Assembly (NCBI RefSeq): GCF_949628265.1
Contig: NC_088787.1
Location: 36,940,844 to 37,004,843 of the forward strand
Length of the DNA stretch: 64,000 bases
Source: Cloeon dipterum
Lineage: Eukaryota > Arthropoda > Insecta > Ephemeroptera > Baetidae
Reading direction: 5' to 3'
Shown here: positions 22,001-32,185 of the stretch, piece by piece
How the letters are laid out: every line of letters begins with the position of its first letter
How positions within the stretch are numbered: position 1 is the first letter of the stretch
The notes under the pieces: model-generated
Seen by the model: only the letters and a program-made list of their open reading frames with translations
Databases searched by the model: none
Told to the model about the DNA's origin: nothing
Translations under genes and position numbers: made by a program

Positions 22001-24682
22001 CCTACGAATTTATCAGTTGCGAAAGTCTCTAACAATTTGGTTTTCAAGCTGTAAATATGAGGCGCCAACAGTTAATTTACATTTGAAAAAACTGAATAGA
22101 ATTATTCCTGCTATCATACATACTGCTAATTAAATTTCTTTGGATGCATGCTAAAAGCAAATTCAGCCCAGCCTATTGCCGCATTCGAATTGCCGGGAAA
22201 GATTTTTTCATAACTAAAATATGTTTCTCGCGATCCTGTGGCGATTGTCTGGACTTATCATGAGTTTCAACGCTTAAAAATAAATCATTTTAAGTGCAGA
22301 ATGCATTAGCAGCAGGATTGAGCCTTAAATATCGAAAGAATACGGTTTTATACAGTGGCGCCATCCGTTTGCGGGTTCAATCACTTAACCTTTCGCAATT
22401 GGTTAATTCATTAACATTAATTCACAGCACAACAAAAATAAATACACACTGAGATTCAATCGAAAATGAGGAAAGCTGAATGGCTCTATTGTGTGGGAAA
22501 CTAATTCTGGATTATCATCTTGTAGTGAGAATAATACAGGAATAAAAATTGATTTTTTCATAGAGTGCAGCAGCTTTTTCGGCCTCGCAAACTTCATCAA
22601 TATGGTACTGCGTGTATTTGAATTATTTGTTGAAGTTAGAGGTGAAGTATACCTAGCTGTTGAGAAGATCTGCGGGGCTAAATCTGCTGCCGCACATTAC
22701 GAGAAAACATAAGTCTTTCCTCACTCTATAGCTATACAATTTGCATTATATATTCCTTAAATTTTAATTGACCAATTTGACGAAATTGGAAAGCGAAAAT
22801 TCACCATGTGCGAAAGCCCTTGGTATTCAAAGCCACCAGAGGATCGCACCAGCGTGTTTTTTTAATATTTAAATGCATTATTTATGCTTCGACTTGAGAC
22901 TTTTTAGTCCTACTACAGTGCATTGTCCTACTGGCGGCTTAGAACATCAAGGGCTTTCATAACTGGTGAATGTACTTTCTTTTGCTCTTCCTAGCCGTGC
23001 TTCCGAGTTCTTGTTCGGTAGACGAGCAGACCGCGCAGCAACATCTTTATATTGGCTTTGGCTGCTACTCGTAGTGCCCTTATTACTCAGCATGCTCTTG
23101 GTACTGTGGAAATAAAACATTTTAACCATCTAAATTCTATTTTAATCTTAAAATTGCAAAATTATTACAATTTTCTTTCAAATTATTCTTTTCATCACAC
23201 TAATACATATGTGGGATAAAGGCATGATAAAGGAAAAACTCCTTTATAATAAAGTTAAATTTCTAAATATATTATGCGGAAGTGCAGGAAACTAGTTGAA
23301 ATGCTGGCACCTTACATGAAATATTTTATGTAGAAAAGACAATGTTTGCAGATTTTTTTAAAAAAAAATACTTCAAAAGCAATTATTTGATAAAAATTTA
23401 TAATTTTTATTAATTAATTTGAGAAAACTTTAACTCATATTTATTGGTATAGAATATTGATGTTCATATTTGTACGTTTATATAATTAAATATTAACTCC
23501 AAGATATGTTACAATAAACATTATAAATTTGCAATGATTCTATTTTTAAATTTCGAGTTCACTTTCAAAAAAAAAATTAAAAACATAATAACTAATTTTA
23601 TGAACCTGTCTTTTTTATGTCTTCAGGAAAGATGTTCAATTTATAGTCCAGGCTCCAGACTGTGGACAAGTTGGTGTTTTCTCAAGAGCGATTTTTAAGT
23701 CTAATTTTAGTCTGTCATTATTTAAAACCATAATGAAAATAATTAAATATAATTTAATTCAATCAGAAATTTTTCGAAATAATAGGAATGAAAAATTCAA
23801 ATTCAAATATAATGCTGATCGACCGATGAGAAGATTTCCCAACATCAATTAATATTTTATATAAAATAATCAACATTTTTTACAGTGTGAAATGGTGTAA
23901 AACCTGTCACTTAAGTAGAGGAAAAATTTAAATATTTTTTCTAATTGGTAACATAATTTTCAAATTTGTTTGTGAGGTATTAAAGAAATAAAACTTAACT
24001 TCAGTCAGTTAGCCAAACATGCAGCATCAAATTAGTATAGAATATCTATAATAATTCATGCACTCAATTCTCTCAATTTTCAATTATCTGTGACACTCAA
24101 GTACGTTTCGAAAGTGCTGATTTTTAAATTAGTTTCCAGCAAGCCAGTTTTATCCAGATTTTTACCGGCTAATTGGCAAAACAATATCGGCTATAGTGAG
24201 AAACTTCAGTACTAAAATTCTGGTACAGTAAAAAGTTTCACATTTAATTTTAAAAATTAAGGGAAATTCTCCATTTATTATGAAAATTTAAAATTGAGCA
24301 TATTATACAAACGATAAAATCAAACACTGTTTTTTTCAGGAAATTATCTATCATAGCCATAAATATTCCATCCAACTTAGAAAGGCCGAAAATTTAAGCT
24401 AGCAAAATATCTGGTTTTAACTTTTAGAAACACATCAAGAACTGGCTGGTCAACCAGTGTCCAAAGTTCCAAATTTTAATTAAAATCCGGAACTCTGGGA
24501 ACTGGCTGATGTTCGCTGTTAAGGAAAATTAATTTCAATATTAAATATATTACCTTGTTGAAGGCTGCACAGCAAAAATTTTCTTTCCAACCGTCCATCT
24601 GGGTGCCCGGAAACAGATCAAAGCTGAGATATGCAAACAGCAATAAAGGATTCTTCTCTTTTCCTCTTGAAAATGGCTCCTC
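19054..24682 (-). CDS. TNPA-like/DUF4806 protein of the outer CACTA element
   Basis: Eight exons with GT-AG borders join leftward in consistent phase without a stop: 24682-24554, 23103-22964, 21053-20913, 20867-20778, 20718-20477, 20418-20232, 20003-19866 and 19229-19054. The fourth encodes a short coiled coil (TNYEVICRKLNKVEELLRSQ). The fifth and sixth encode the DUF4806-like core: INLPLVDLNGLHELSDKLE, then AEYVLRNLSGSTVRQ with a Lys-rich block KHKKKNKRKN and FKAFKVYETLR. The last exons are acidic/Gln-rich. DUF4806 proteins commonly accompany animal CACTA transposases; binding to the GGAATATTC subterminal arrays is inference. The first exon with the start codon is not settled; a frame at 27087-26945 with a GTATGT donor is one candidate. 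The two 5'-most exons lie within a possible separate element (21117-25908). Confidence 0.6.
19280..19560. other. AT-rich intron with dense AATATT palindromes
   Basis: This intron stretch of the TNPA-like gene contains many AATATT/AAATATTT motifs in both orientations. It may be simple AT-richness or an old MITE; nothing else is recognisable. Confidence 0.3.
21503..21918. mobile_element. MITE with ~50-bp inverted ends
   Basis: The ends CTGACCAGTTGTA...GTGTTCGAAGCC and the inverted complement of 21865-21918 match over about 50 bp with scattered differences. Shared core motifs are GTGTTCGAAGCCRCCA and CAGATGGCG. No coding capacity. It lies in an intron of the TNPA-like gene. Confidence 0.65.
22811..22964. 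mobile_element. Short MITE ending at a splice donor
   Basis: GAAAGCCCTTG...AAGCC at the left end is repeated in inverted form at the right end (GGCTTAGAACATCAAGGGCTTTC), enclosing about 150 bp. The right terminus CCAGTTATG, read on the minus strand, provides the CCA|GTTATG donor of exon 23103-22964. Its termini resemble those of the 21503 MITE (AAGCC-CCA core). Confidence 0.55.
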
Positions 24683-25908
24683 CTAAAACGATAAAACAAT
24701 AACAACAAATTATATCTTGCATGTATATATTTTACAAAAATTCATGATGAATAAATTACCGATAAAAATAAGACTACATACAAACATTATGTACGTGTCT
24801 TAAAAATGAACTCTTCAGCCAAAATTATGGACAAAAACTAATTTTTGAGACTTGATGCAACACCAGAACGAATGATATTGGAAAATTGCATCGCCTATTT
24901 AATGTTTAAGTTGATAACAACGGCAAAAACACGCAGAAATTCAAATTTTTGAGCTTGTGTTTTTTGGTACAAAACCAAAACAAACCAAACTCTGCGCGTA
25001 ATACCCGTAAAAACTCCCGCGACCATATTAATGTAAAATCAAAAATCCTTACCTTGTACGACATAGCCATCATCCGATTAAGGGTCCATTATGCAGTTGA
25101 TCTGTCACAAAAACCACTTAAAACAAAGGAGATAAACATCCGCGGCCGCCAGACATGAAGATGATGCAATCCAAACCAGCTGTTGCGTTGGCTGGCAGCG
25201 CGAGCGACAGTGGCGACAGTGCGACGAGCGCGCGAGGCAATAAGCGAGAGCGCGCGCTGGCGCTAAGTCCACACACACTCAAGGGAGAAATAATTACAAG
25301 TCCACGGAAAAATTAAATTCACCTCGAATTAAATGAAAATGTGTTTTTATTTGATTTGTTGACACGCAAACAGATTATTTAAATCGCTAAAATAATTCAA
25401 GACTGATTCAACGCTAAAGCAGATCTGAATCAGACTTGAATAAGTTCAGCTATTGGCGTAGCAAATTCCCCTCCCCCCAATTTTCGATTTGGGCCATTTC
25501 AACTTTTTTAAGAAATTTTCTGGAAATTCATTTTTCTTCAAATTTAATTCAACCTTGATCAAATTTGATTCGGTCTTGACATGTCAAGAGTGCTAGTATC
25601 AGCAAAGCACTTCACTTAACTGAGTTAATGATGATTAATTCGGCCATTTTGAAGCTCATTAAATAAATTCCAAACATGAGTTTTTTCAAAAATGCCGTAT
25701 TTGATCATTGTTGAAATTCAAGACTAATTCAAGAATGCTTCAAAATCGCACTTGCCGTTACCTGACCAAAACAAAAATTGTCAAATTTGGTAGCCATGAA
25801 CGTGATCTTAAATTCCCAAAAAGAATTTCATCAAAATGAGCAACTTTTACCCTTCTTGAATTTCAACAGCAAATCAAATGACTCTTGATCAACCTTGATG
25901 GTTACTAG

Positions 25909-27749
25909 GGATCCATATATTAATTAAACATCACGATTTCGTCAATTTGGCGCAAATACCATTGTGCGCCCTGCCTGGAGTGGATTACCCCCAAAAATCA
26001 TTGGGTTATCTTATATAGGGGAGATTGAGAAGACAAGTCAAACAGTTATATATTTTTGCAAATCGTCTTGTTGGAGTAAAAATTGCGCATAGCTCAACAA
26101 GCACCTTAATTATTAGTGTCAAATTGATTGTTGCTCTTTTCTTGCAACAAGGAAAATCGCGTTTGGTTGTTGAGCTATGCGCAATTTTTACGACACCAAG
26201 ACGAAATGGTTCATACCCGAGATTTGCTGATGCGTTTTATTAGATAACAGAGGTTGCAGCACACGCAATTTATCAATGCTTGGATAACGCACGAAAAACA
26301 TGCCTTTTTAAAATTAAGTTGTCAACAAATAATGCCGAAACCTAAAATTAAAACCACTATTTTGATTCAAGAGGTGTAGAAAAGACGCATTCCAATCCAA
26401 AAGACGTGAAAAAGGAGTGGAATCAATTTGTTCCAGAGTCGTGTGAAAACGGATACAATATAGGTTCATTTCAGTGCTTGAGATTCAAAAAGCAAAGAGA
26501 TAAGTGCGGGATTTGTATTGAAGTTGACATGTTGACAAAACACTTGGAAAAATACTAAAAAACGTGTATTTAAAATTAAATAATTCTCATGTACATATGT
26601 ATGTATTTCCGAAAGAAAATTCTAAACAATTTCCGATTTTTTGTGTACTTTACACAATTACATACATCACTCTTAGGACAATTCTTTATTTCAATTGTTT
26701 AACTATATGCATGCACTTAATGGCTACGCTTAATTAAAAAGAGTTTCATCTATACGCTTAACACTAAATAATATAATAATGTATTCTCGGCAGTTTTGTT
26801 ACAAGCAACATACATTTAATACATCAAAGTATGCACTTACATAGATACAAAATAATGTTTAAGTGGCGAAAACTTGTATGATAGCAAAAATATGCCATTC
26901 CCACATTATTTAAATTAAAATTTTCAAAATTGTACATACCTGAACTGATCTTGGAATCGCGGCCATAGTTCTTGCAGTTAAGATTGGGATGTAAATGCGA
27001 ATTATGATCTATTAATGAGGACGGAACAGAAGCTTCTGCGGACAGTGCGGACTGCGGAATTTGGTAGAGTACCGGATTTGCTTTCACAGTGGAGCAGACT
27101 TAAGTCAGCATGCAGATCCATGCAGATCCATGCATTCTTTGCGGTGCTCATGCTTGCCCGCCTGCTCCCTCCCCCTCCCAAGTGCTGCATTCTGTTTGCG
27201 TCTGCTGTACAGCTGTATCAAAAAATGCATGATACAGGAGAGCAGCAGAGCGGCCCGCTAAAGTATGCTTCCCCACCTTTGCATTCCATTTATTTTATTT
27301 TTCCACTTTCCCACGCTACTGTGAGTTTTCAAAATGGAAATTTAATTGAACATTAAAGGTATTTCAGTTAAAAGTATTTTTGTCTGTTCACACGTAAAAG
27401 CAACATTTTTTGCGTCACAAATAAATTTTGTTGACAAAATTTAATTGAAAATTTTTAATCGATACAAACAATAACAATACACGCACGCGGGCAGAATTTT
27501 ATGCAAGACAAAATTTCTGAACAGCATGCAAATAAATTATAAACACCTTAACAAATCCAGATAATATTCCGTAAATATATAAACTATGGAGCATTTTTAT
27601 GATTTTTATCTGAACAAAATTATTTCTTACCCAATGCAAATATTATCCTCTTAATAATTGCGATACTTACTTCATAGAAAATTTATGACCATGGTAAAAT
27701 TTTGTGTTTTTGTTATTTTTTAAAAAAAATGTAAGTCCACTTTTACTTT
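25909..27749. other. 5' region of the outer element, no firm gene
   Basis: Apart from a 37-bp inverted repeat at 26060-26203 the region is mostly AT-rich. A GC-richer patch at 26950-27260 has a minus-strand frame (27087-26945, ending at GTATGT) that could be a first exon of the TNPA-like gene, and a short direct repeat CATGCAGATC around 27109-27130. The promoter for the leftward genes should lie near here but no motif stands out. Confidence 0.3.
26060..26203. repeat. 37-bp inverted repeat
   Basis: CGTCTTG...GTAAAAATTGCGCATAGCTCAACAA at the left is repeated in inverted form at the right with three to four mismatches, enclosing about 65 bases. A hairpin or small MITE. Confidence 0.6.
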
Positions 27750-28051
27750 TGGGAGATTCTTGGTACATTCTTTTGGAAGATTATAAGAATCATTACAAAA
27801 TTTATTCTTAGGAATGTTCTTGAAATATGCTAGGCACAATTGACAAAAATTTAAAACTTTATCCAATTTGAATTATTCCAAGAATATTCCCAGGATATTC
27901 CAAAAGTTCATTCTTTAAGTATGTTCAAAGAATATTTATGTGTTATTCTTGGAATACTCTTAGAATAATTTTAATGGCTGATCTTTTCGAATGTGCTTAG
28001 AATATTCCGGAATAATCTCGAATAAATTGGGGTGAAATATTTCTGGGCGGG
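27750..28051. repeat. Right subterminal GGAATATTC repeat array and terminus
   Basis: Variants of GGAATATTC and AGAATATTC recur about ten times up to the inverted terminus GGGTGAAATATTTCTGGGC. The array mirrors that at 8602-8990, supporting these as the two ends of one CACTA-like element. Confidence 0.65.
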
Positions 28052-28096
28052 GAAATATTCGAGCCGTATTTTTTGCGGTTTTGATTGATGCGTTTT

Positions 28097-28968
28097 AAAA
28101 TTCATATAAGTAGGCGGGGTATTTTTTAACAAATTTACATGCCTCGAACAAATAAATTGAAAACACTGGAAGCAGGTTGTACCGCTCAAAAAGTGGTCTC
28201 GCAGAACACAGCGGCGTCAACCCCTTCCAGTACCTCTCGCCCGCCAGGGCACGAATCAGCCGCTTCTGGGCCACGAAAACAGTCCGCAGCGCCCCATCGC
28301 TTGCTCCCCAGAGCACAATACCATATGACATTATCGAATTCGCATGAGCATAATAAACATTTAACAAACTTTTTTCATCAACATTCCCCTTCAGGCTATT
28401 TAACATCGTCACCGTTGTGTGCAGGCGGCCACTAACGTACTGCGCGTGGTCATCCCACTTGCAGTCTTGTCGCACGTGAAGCCCCAAAAATTTGGCTTGT
28501 TCTGCACACGGAATTATTTTGCCGGCGAGGTCTATTTGAGGGGATTCATTATGTTTCTGTCCCCGGAACTGCACGAGAACCGACTTTGACGGGTTGAGTG
28601 TTAAATAATTTGCTTCACAGAAATCTTGAAGCATATCAGCAGACAACCGGGCGTTTTGGTACAACTGTTCGTTAGTAGGGGCGGAAAGCAAAGAGGAAGT
28701 GTCGTCGGCATAATTCACGGTGAAGCCTATCAGAACGTACAGCAGCATGTCGCAGACTCCGCCAACAAATAGTGACGGAGACAATACTCCACCCTGCGGA
28801 GTTCCACGCACAACCGAAACCTCCGACGAAAACACTGTCCTCTCCCACTTGCCGACCCTTTGGGTCATTTTGTCCACTTGCGTGCGCCCGGTGAGCGACG
28901 ATCTCAACCAATCAAGCGCAACGCCGCGGACGCCATTCAGCTCAAATTTACGCAGCAAAACCAATCAA
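28097..28968 (-). pseudogene. LINE reverse transcriptase fragment (C-terminal half)
   Basis: An open frame of 289 codons contains LLRKFELNGVRGVALDWLRS, RGTPQGGVLSPSLF, the catalytic VNYADDT, and the thumb/connection NVYYAHANSIMSYGIVLWG, then FVAQKRLIRALAGERYW. It is of the same LINE clade as ORF2 at 53666 and closest to the fragment at 48205. It stops shortly before the outer CACTA terminus and begins abruptly next to the Gypsy integrase remnant. The first RT motifs are missing, so it is dead. Confidence 0.8.
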
Positions 28969-29417
28969 CAAAATTCACACCTAATGCACTCCATCTGGGC
29001 CGCGAGTTAGAAAACCCATTTACTCCCAAAGATCTGGTACAAGTACAACACATCTCACCCGCCCTTTATGCTTCAAAGCTAGTACAACGGATGAGAGATG
29101 CGCAAAAATATACATGCGAAAGCATAACTAAAAGCAAACTGGCCATGGCAAAACAATACAATAAAACCCGCACAACTCATCCTTTTCAATTAGGCAACTT
29201 GGTTATCTATGATATTCATCCATTGTCCAACGCGGCAGCAAAGTTCTCAGCTGGTTTGGCAGCCAAACGGTCCGACACGGTCTATCAGATAATTCAGCAA
29301 ATTGGCGAAAACAGTTTTAAACTGAAGCCTGTTGGCGAAAAGAGTAATGTTAAAATCATACTCGCAAACGCGGACCAAATAACGCTCTATACGAGTCGCG
29401 CGTTGCACCTGCTGTAA
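28968..29417 (+). pseudogene. Gypsy-type integrase C-terminal fragment
   Basis: Begins with a NQSTKFTPNALHLGRELENP block, the end of the integrase core, and continues through LVQRMRDAQKY, FQLGNLVIYDIHPLSNAA to a stop at 29417. The catalytic DDE residues lie upstream and are missing; the 5' junction meets the LINE fragment at about 28968. A related integrase with the same NQSTKFTPN segment occurs on the minus strand at 47775-48180. Confidence 0.75.
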
Positions 29418-29873
29418 AACATTTTGACATGACATAACGGCGGAATCGAGAAACAGTTATTAAATTTAATGAAACTCACATTTAATAAAAAAATTTCAAG
29501 CATTGAAAAGCGAAACACTAAACTTATATGTAAACACAAGTCAGCTGAAAAAAAACAAACAACTACGCCCCCGGCGCTGATTGGCTGTTTTGAACACCAC
29601 TAAAATAATACAAGCGGCAATCATAACCACGTGACTGCAGTGCAGAGTGCAGTGCACGCAGCCAAGCACACCTAACAGCGAATTCTTGGAAAAATTCCTT
29701 CTGTCAGTGAATTCCCGAACGGCGTCACTTGCGGAATAATTCTCTAAGTACCAAGCGGTGAACAAATTCGGCTTTTTTTCTGCATCTATTTTGTGAGTTT
29801 TAAATTTGGATAACATAGAAATTTCATCTTTATTAGACCAAACATTTTTTTTCTTATAGTCATATTTACCGCC

Positions 29874-30232
29874 ATGAACCCAACCGGTTACAACCCATGG
29901 GTGACGCAAGGCTACTTCACCCCTAATTACACTCCTCCAGTGGTACCTTTTCCCCACCGGGGTGGCTTCAGGGGCGGCCGTGGACACAACCGCGGCCGGC
30001 GCAACGAGAAGAAGCCATACTCTGGCCACAAACAAGCACGCGATACCCAAGTCCAGCCAGCTGCGTCAACTACGCAGCGTCATCCCCATCGCCCGTTCTT
30101 TTCCACTCTTCAGCCCTGGGAAAAACTTGCAGGAGTCCCAGACAAACTGGACCGCAAGGCATATGATGGCCCAACCCCGACACCACCAGACTCCCTTTGG
30201 ATCTCGGTGCCCCCCAACTTGAAAAGCTGAAC
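29874..30232 (+). CDS. RGG-box ORF of an LTR-type retroelement
   Basis: About 118 codons starting MNPTGYNPWVTQGYFTPNY, followed by an RGG/RG box (RGGFRGGRGHNRGRRNEKK) and a basic Gln/Pro-rich tail. RGG boxes bind RNA, so a nucleocapsid-like or RNA-chaperone role is plausible. It lies 3' of the integrase remnant, where LTR elements carry env-like or accessory ORFs. The next ORF overlaps in another frame at 30197. A short exon at 51755 (MHSIPFFTHVQPAYANDYF) has a similar Tyr/Pro-rich start. Confidence 0.45.
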
Positions 30233-30580
30233 CCATATGCACTGTATGGATTATACAAATCCCTGGGTAAAGCCACGGACGAAGATGAACAAAAGCTCGC
30301 AATCAAGAAGGGCTTGGCCACCTTCGCCGTCCAGGCCCTGCGCACCAAGCGGCTTGCGGACCTGGATGACGAGTCGACTAAGCTCTACGAGACTGTGATG
30401 CGCGGGGATAGCACCAAAGAGGAAGAGATGCTTCTCCATATCAAGCACACCAGCCGCAAGATTCAGCGACCTGATACCCTGCCAGGCGCTGACACTGAGA
30501 TGCTCGATGAGGATGATGAAACTACCACACAGCTGTGCACCATATTAAAATCCCTGTTGTCAAAGTTAAAAGAATATTAG
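30197..30580 (+). CDS. Helical accessory ORF of an LTR-type retroelement
   Basis: 127 codons, predicted mostly helical, with LNPYALYGLYKSLGKATDED and an acidic tail EMLDEDDETTTQLCTILKSL. It overlaps the RGG ORF by 36 bases in another frame; a frameshift may have split one ORF into two. The tail is paralogous to the ORF end at 49920-50086 (DMIDPDEKATDQLCQILQGL), so it is a conserved component of this retroelement family. Function unknown. Confidence 0.5.
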   Translation: MDLGAPQLEKLNPYALYGLYKSLGKATDEDEQKLAIKKGLATFAVQALRTKRLADLDDESTKLYETVMRGDSTKEEEMLLHIKHTSRKIQRPDTLPGADTEMLDEDDETTTQLCTILKSLLSKLKEY

Positions 30581-30589
30581 CACGGTAAA

Positions 30590-31223
30590 ATGAGTTTTTT
30601 CTCCTAACCTTTTCCTCTGTTTCGCGAAATTAAAATTTATAATCCGTCACGAATCCCCTAATGCATAAAAAAACCCAGTGAACTGCACAATTTTGTTTTG
30701 TTTTGTTGTTGTTCATAACTTTAACTGTACATTGTCATTCCAGAAGTTTAACTACACCTTCTTAGCTGTTTTTCTCCCCGTACCTGTCCTACCATCACCG
30801 CCACAACATGACCTCAACACCCAGCCACCGGACATCATCAATTCCTGTTTTCTCCACAACGTCAACCCTGCGATACCACCGACCCACAAACCTGAGATCT
30901 TCCGCCATCACCTGAGTAAGACCTTCGACAACTACACCACCCTTTTTCCTGCCTTATACCAACCATCAGTGACGAGCCACCGTCACACCGCTGCTGCTGC
31001 TCTCCGCGAGTCGTCTAAGTGCAAAGAACTTTTTACGACGCTAGTGATTTTTTTTTCTCTCTCCCCAAATTCCCAATATTAGTGCAATTTCTTGCCAAAC
31101 ACATTAATTATTTTGTAAAAAAAAATAAATTTTGTTACCCACACAAATCTATTTTTTTTTACAATTTTTGTTTTTTTAATGAGGGCAAATGCAGCGACTA
31201 CCTTTTGCTCCCACTTCATCACC
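30590..31223 (+). other. 3' part of the retroelement before its LTR-like repeat
   Basis: A Pro/His/Ser-rich frame (30678-31082) is open but has no recognisable domain. T-rich runs precede the LTR-like repeat. No coiled-coil ORF is seen at the position where the second element (56949) has one. Confidence 0.3.
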
Positions 31224-31674
31224 TGTATAAGGCGACCCCTCTGTGCGCTAGCGAGCGGGGAGGAGGTCAATGTAAGCTAGGCCGTCGCGGGCGGCGGTCG
31301 TGGTTTCGGATAATAAAGCTCAAGTGCTCAAATGATAAGAGGAGTTGTTTAATTGCTTGAGATCACCTGAAGAAGAGTAAGTTAACTTAAAGCAATTCAT
31401 TGAAATAACGTAAATCTCCATATTTGTGCACTGTCCGTCTGACAGTGACGGAGTTCGAGGACACCGCCTGTCGATCACGAGATCGACCAAGGCGAGTGCC
31501 CGGCTCTGGATGCCGATGACCGGCCGAAAGAGTCCGAATTCAGTTTAATCGCGGGAACTCCCACGAGAGAGTTTCCGCAGCCCAAAAGCAGAACAGGCTA
31601 GATCTGGGCGCCGGCTCTTAAAGCCGCGCCAGATAGTTACGCGTAGCGCTTTTCCCCTAGACACGCGCGTTACA
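31224..31674 (+). repeat. LTR-like repeat, copy 1 (451 bp)
   Basis: Starts TGTATAAGGCGACCCC and ends CGCGCGTTACA, so it has TG...CA borders. It matches 57347-57805 over its whole length with few changes; the second copy has 8 extra bases in an AAGTGCTC repeat. It contains a TATAAGG motif at its start and AATAAAGC, as expected of promoter and poly(A) signals in an LTR. Weaker similarity extends about 25 bases further upstream, so the 5' border is uncertain. Confidence 0.65.
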
Positions 31675-31679
31675 TATTT

Positions 31680-32185
31680 CTCGATATTTTTCCTTTTCCC
31701 AAGAAGTCTAGTAATTTTGTAATGGAATTTTCCAGAAAATTGTAAGGTGGAGGAAAAAATTTTCCTCATGAAGAAGATTGCAAATTTGATCAGCTCTCAG
31801 AATCTGTGCCTTTTTTTGCTCTCAGACCCATAGGTGTAGAGTTGCAATGCCAAACACAGACCCTTAATGTAAAAGGACAATTTTGGTCTGATTTTCAAAA
31901 ACCAAAATTTTTCCTGCTCAGCACCTTTATTTTGTACTCTCAAACTGAATTTCACGTTTTTGTGTCGAGATCAATGACGTTCGACCGCCTATTCGAAATG
32001 CGTTCCTCGGTTGGTAACGAAAAGACGGGTTTTGGTAGATTTTTCTTAACAATCTAAAAAACTACGAATAATTTCAAGTTTTCAACCTTAAATTTGGACT
32101 TTGCGGAAAATTTCACCCTGAAAACATGTGCGACACGACACTTTTTGTCGACTTTGACGTCGACCGTCATCCCCTGTCAGCCCCG
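31680..32185. other. No gene seen
   Basis: Short frames only, with no motif, splice structure or repeat that I can support. Confidence 0.5.

Larger units (their letters stand above)
21117..25908. mobile_element. Possible third nested element with CTAGTAACCA inverted ends
   Basis: CTAGTAACCA at 21117 and TGGTTACTAG ending at 25908 form a 10-bp inverted pair; the flanking CC/GG extends the symmetry. Both ends are followed inward by dense TTGAATC/GATTCAA and CTTGAT motifs (21130-21410 and 25390-25900), again like subterminal binding sites. Depending on where the ends are set the duplicated target would be TA or CTAG. The interior holds two MITEs and two exons of the TNPA-like gene. An alternative is two separate short elements of one family, one at each side, rather than one 4.8-kb element. 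Confidence 0.4.
8602..28051 (-). mobile_element. Outer CACTA/EnSpm-like DNA transposon, ~19.4 kb
   Basis: The left end starts CCCGCCCAGAAAT at 8602, and the right end is its inverted complement ending at 28051. Twenty of 22 terminal bases match. The flanks share GA (8600-8601 and 28052-28053), a possible 2-bp target duplication. Both ends carry arrays of GGAATATTC-type motifs in both orientations, matching the subterminal repeats on which TNPA-type proteins act in CACTA elements. Inside, two leftward genes encode a DUF4806/TNPA-like protein and an EnSpm-like transposase. The transposase is broken by a nested element and a stop codon, so the copy is no longer autonomous. The length is inflated by the nested 7.7-kb element and by MITEs. 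Confidence 0.7.

Noticed and set aside
27002..27356. Plus-strand ORFs with repeated CRSMH-like residues
   Set aside because: Driven by a short direct repeat (CATGCAGATC); no conserved domain.
28053..28096. Idea that the outer CACTA element is inserted in the middle of the LINE at 28097
   Set aside because: The DNA left of 8602 does not continue the LINE reading frame, so the LINE fragment simply ends near the transposon border.
29541..30050. 169-codon minus-strand ORF with a hydrophobic start
   Set aside because: It is the antisense shadow of the RGG-coding ORF; its composition follows from the plus-strand RG repeats.
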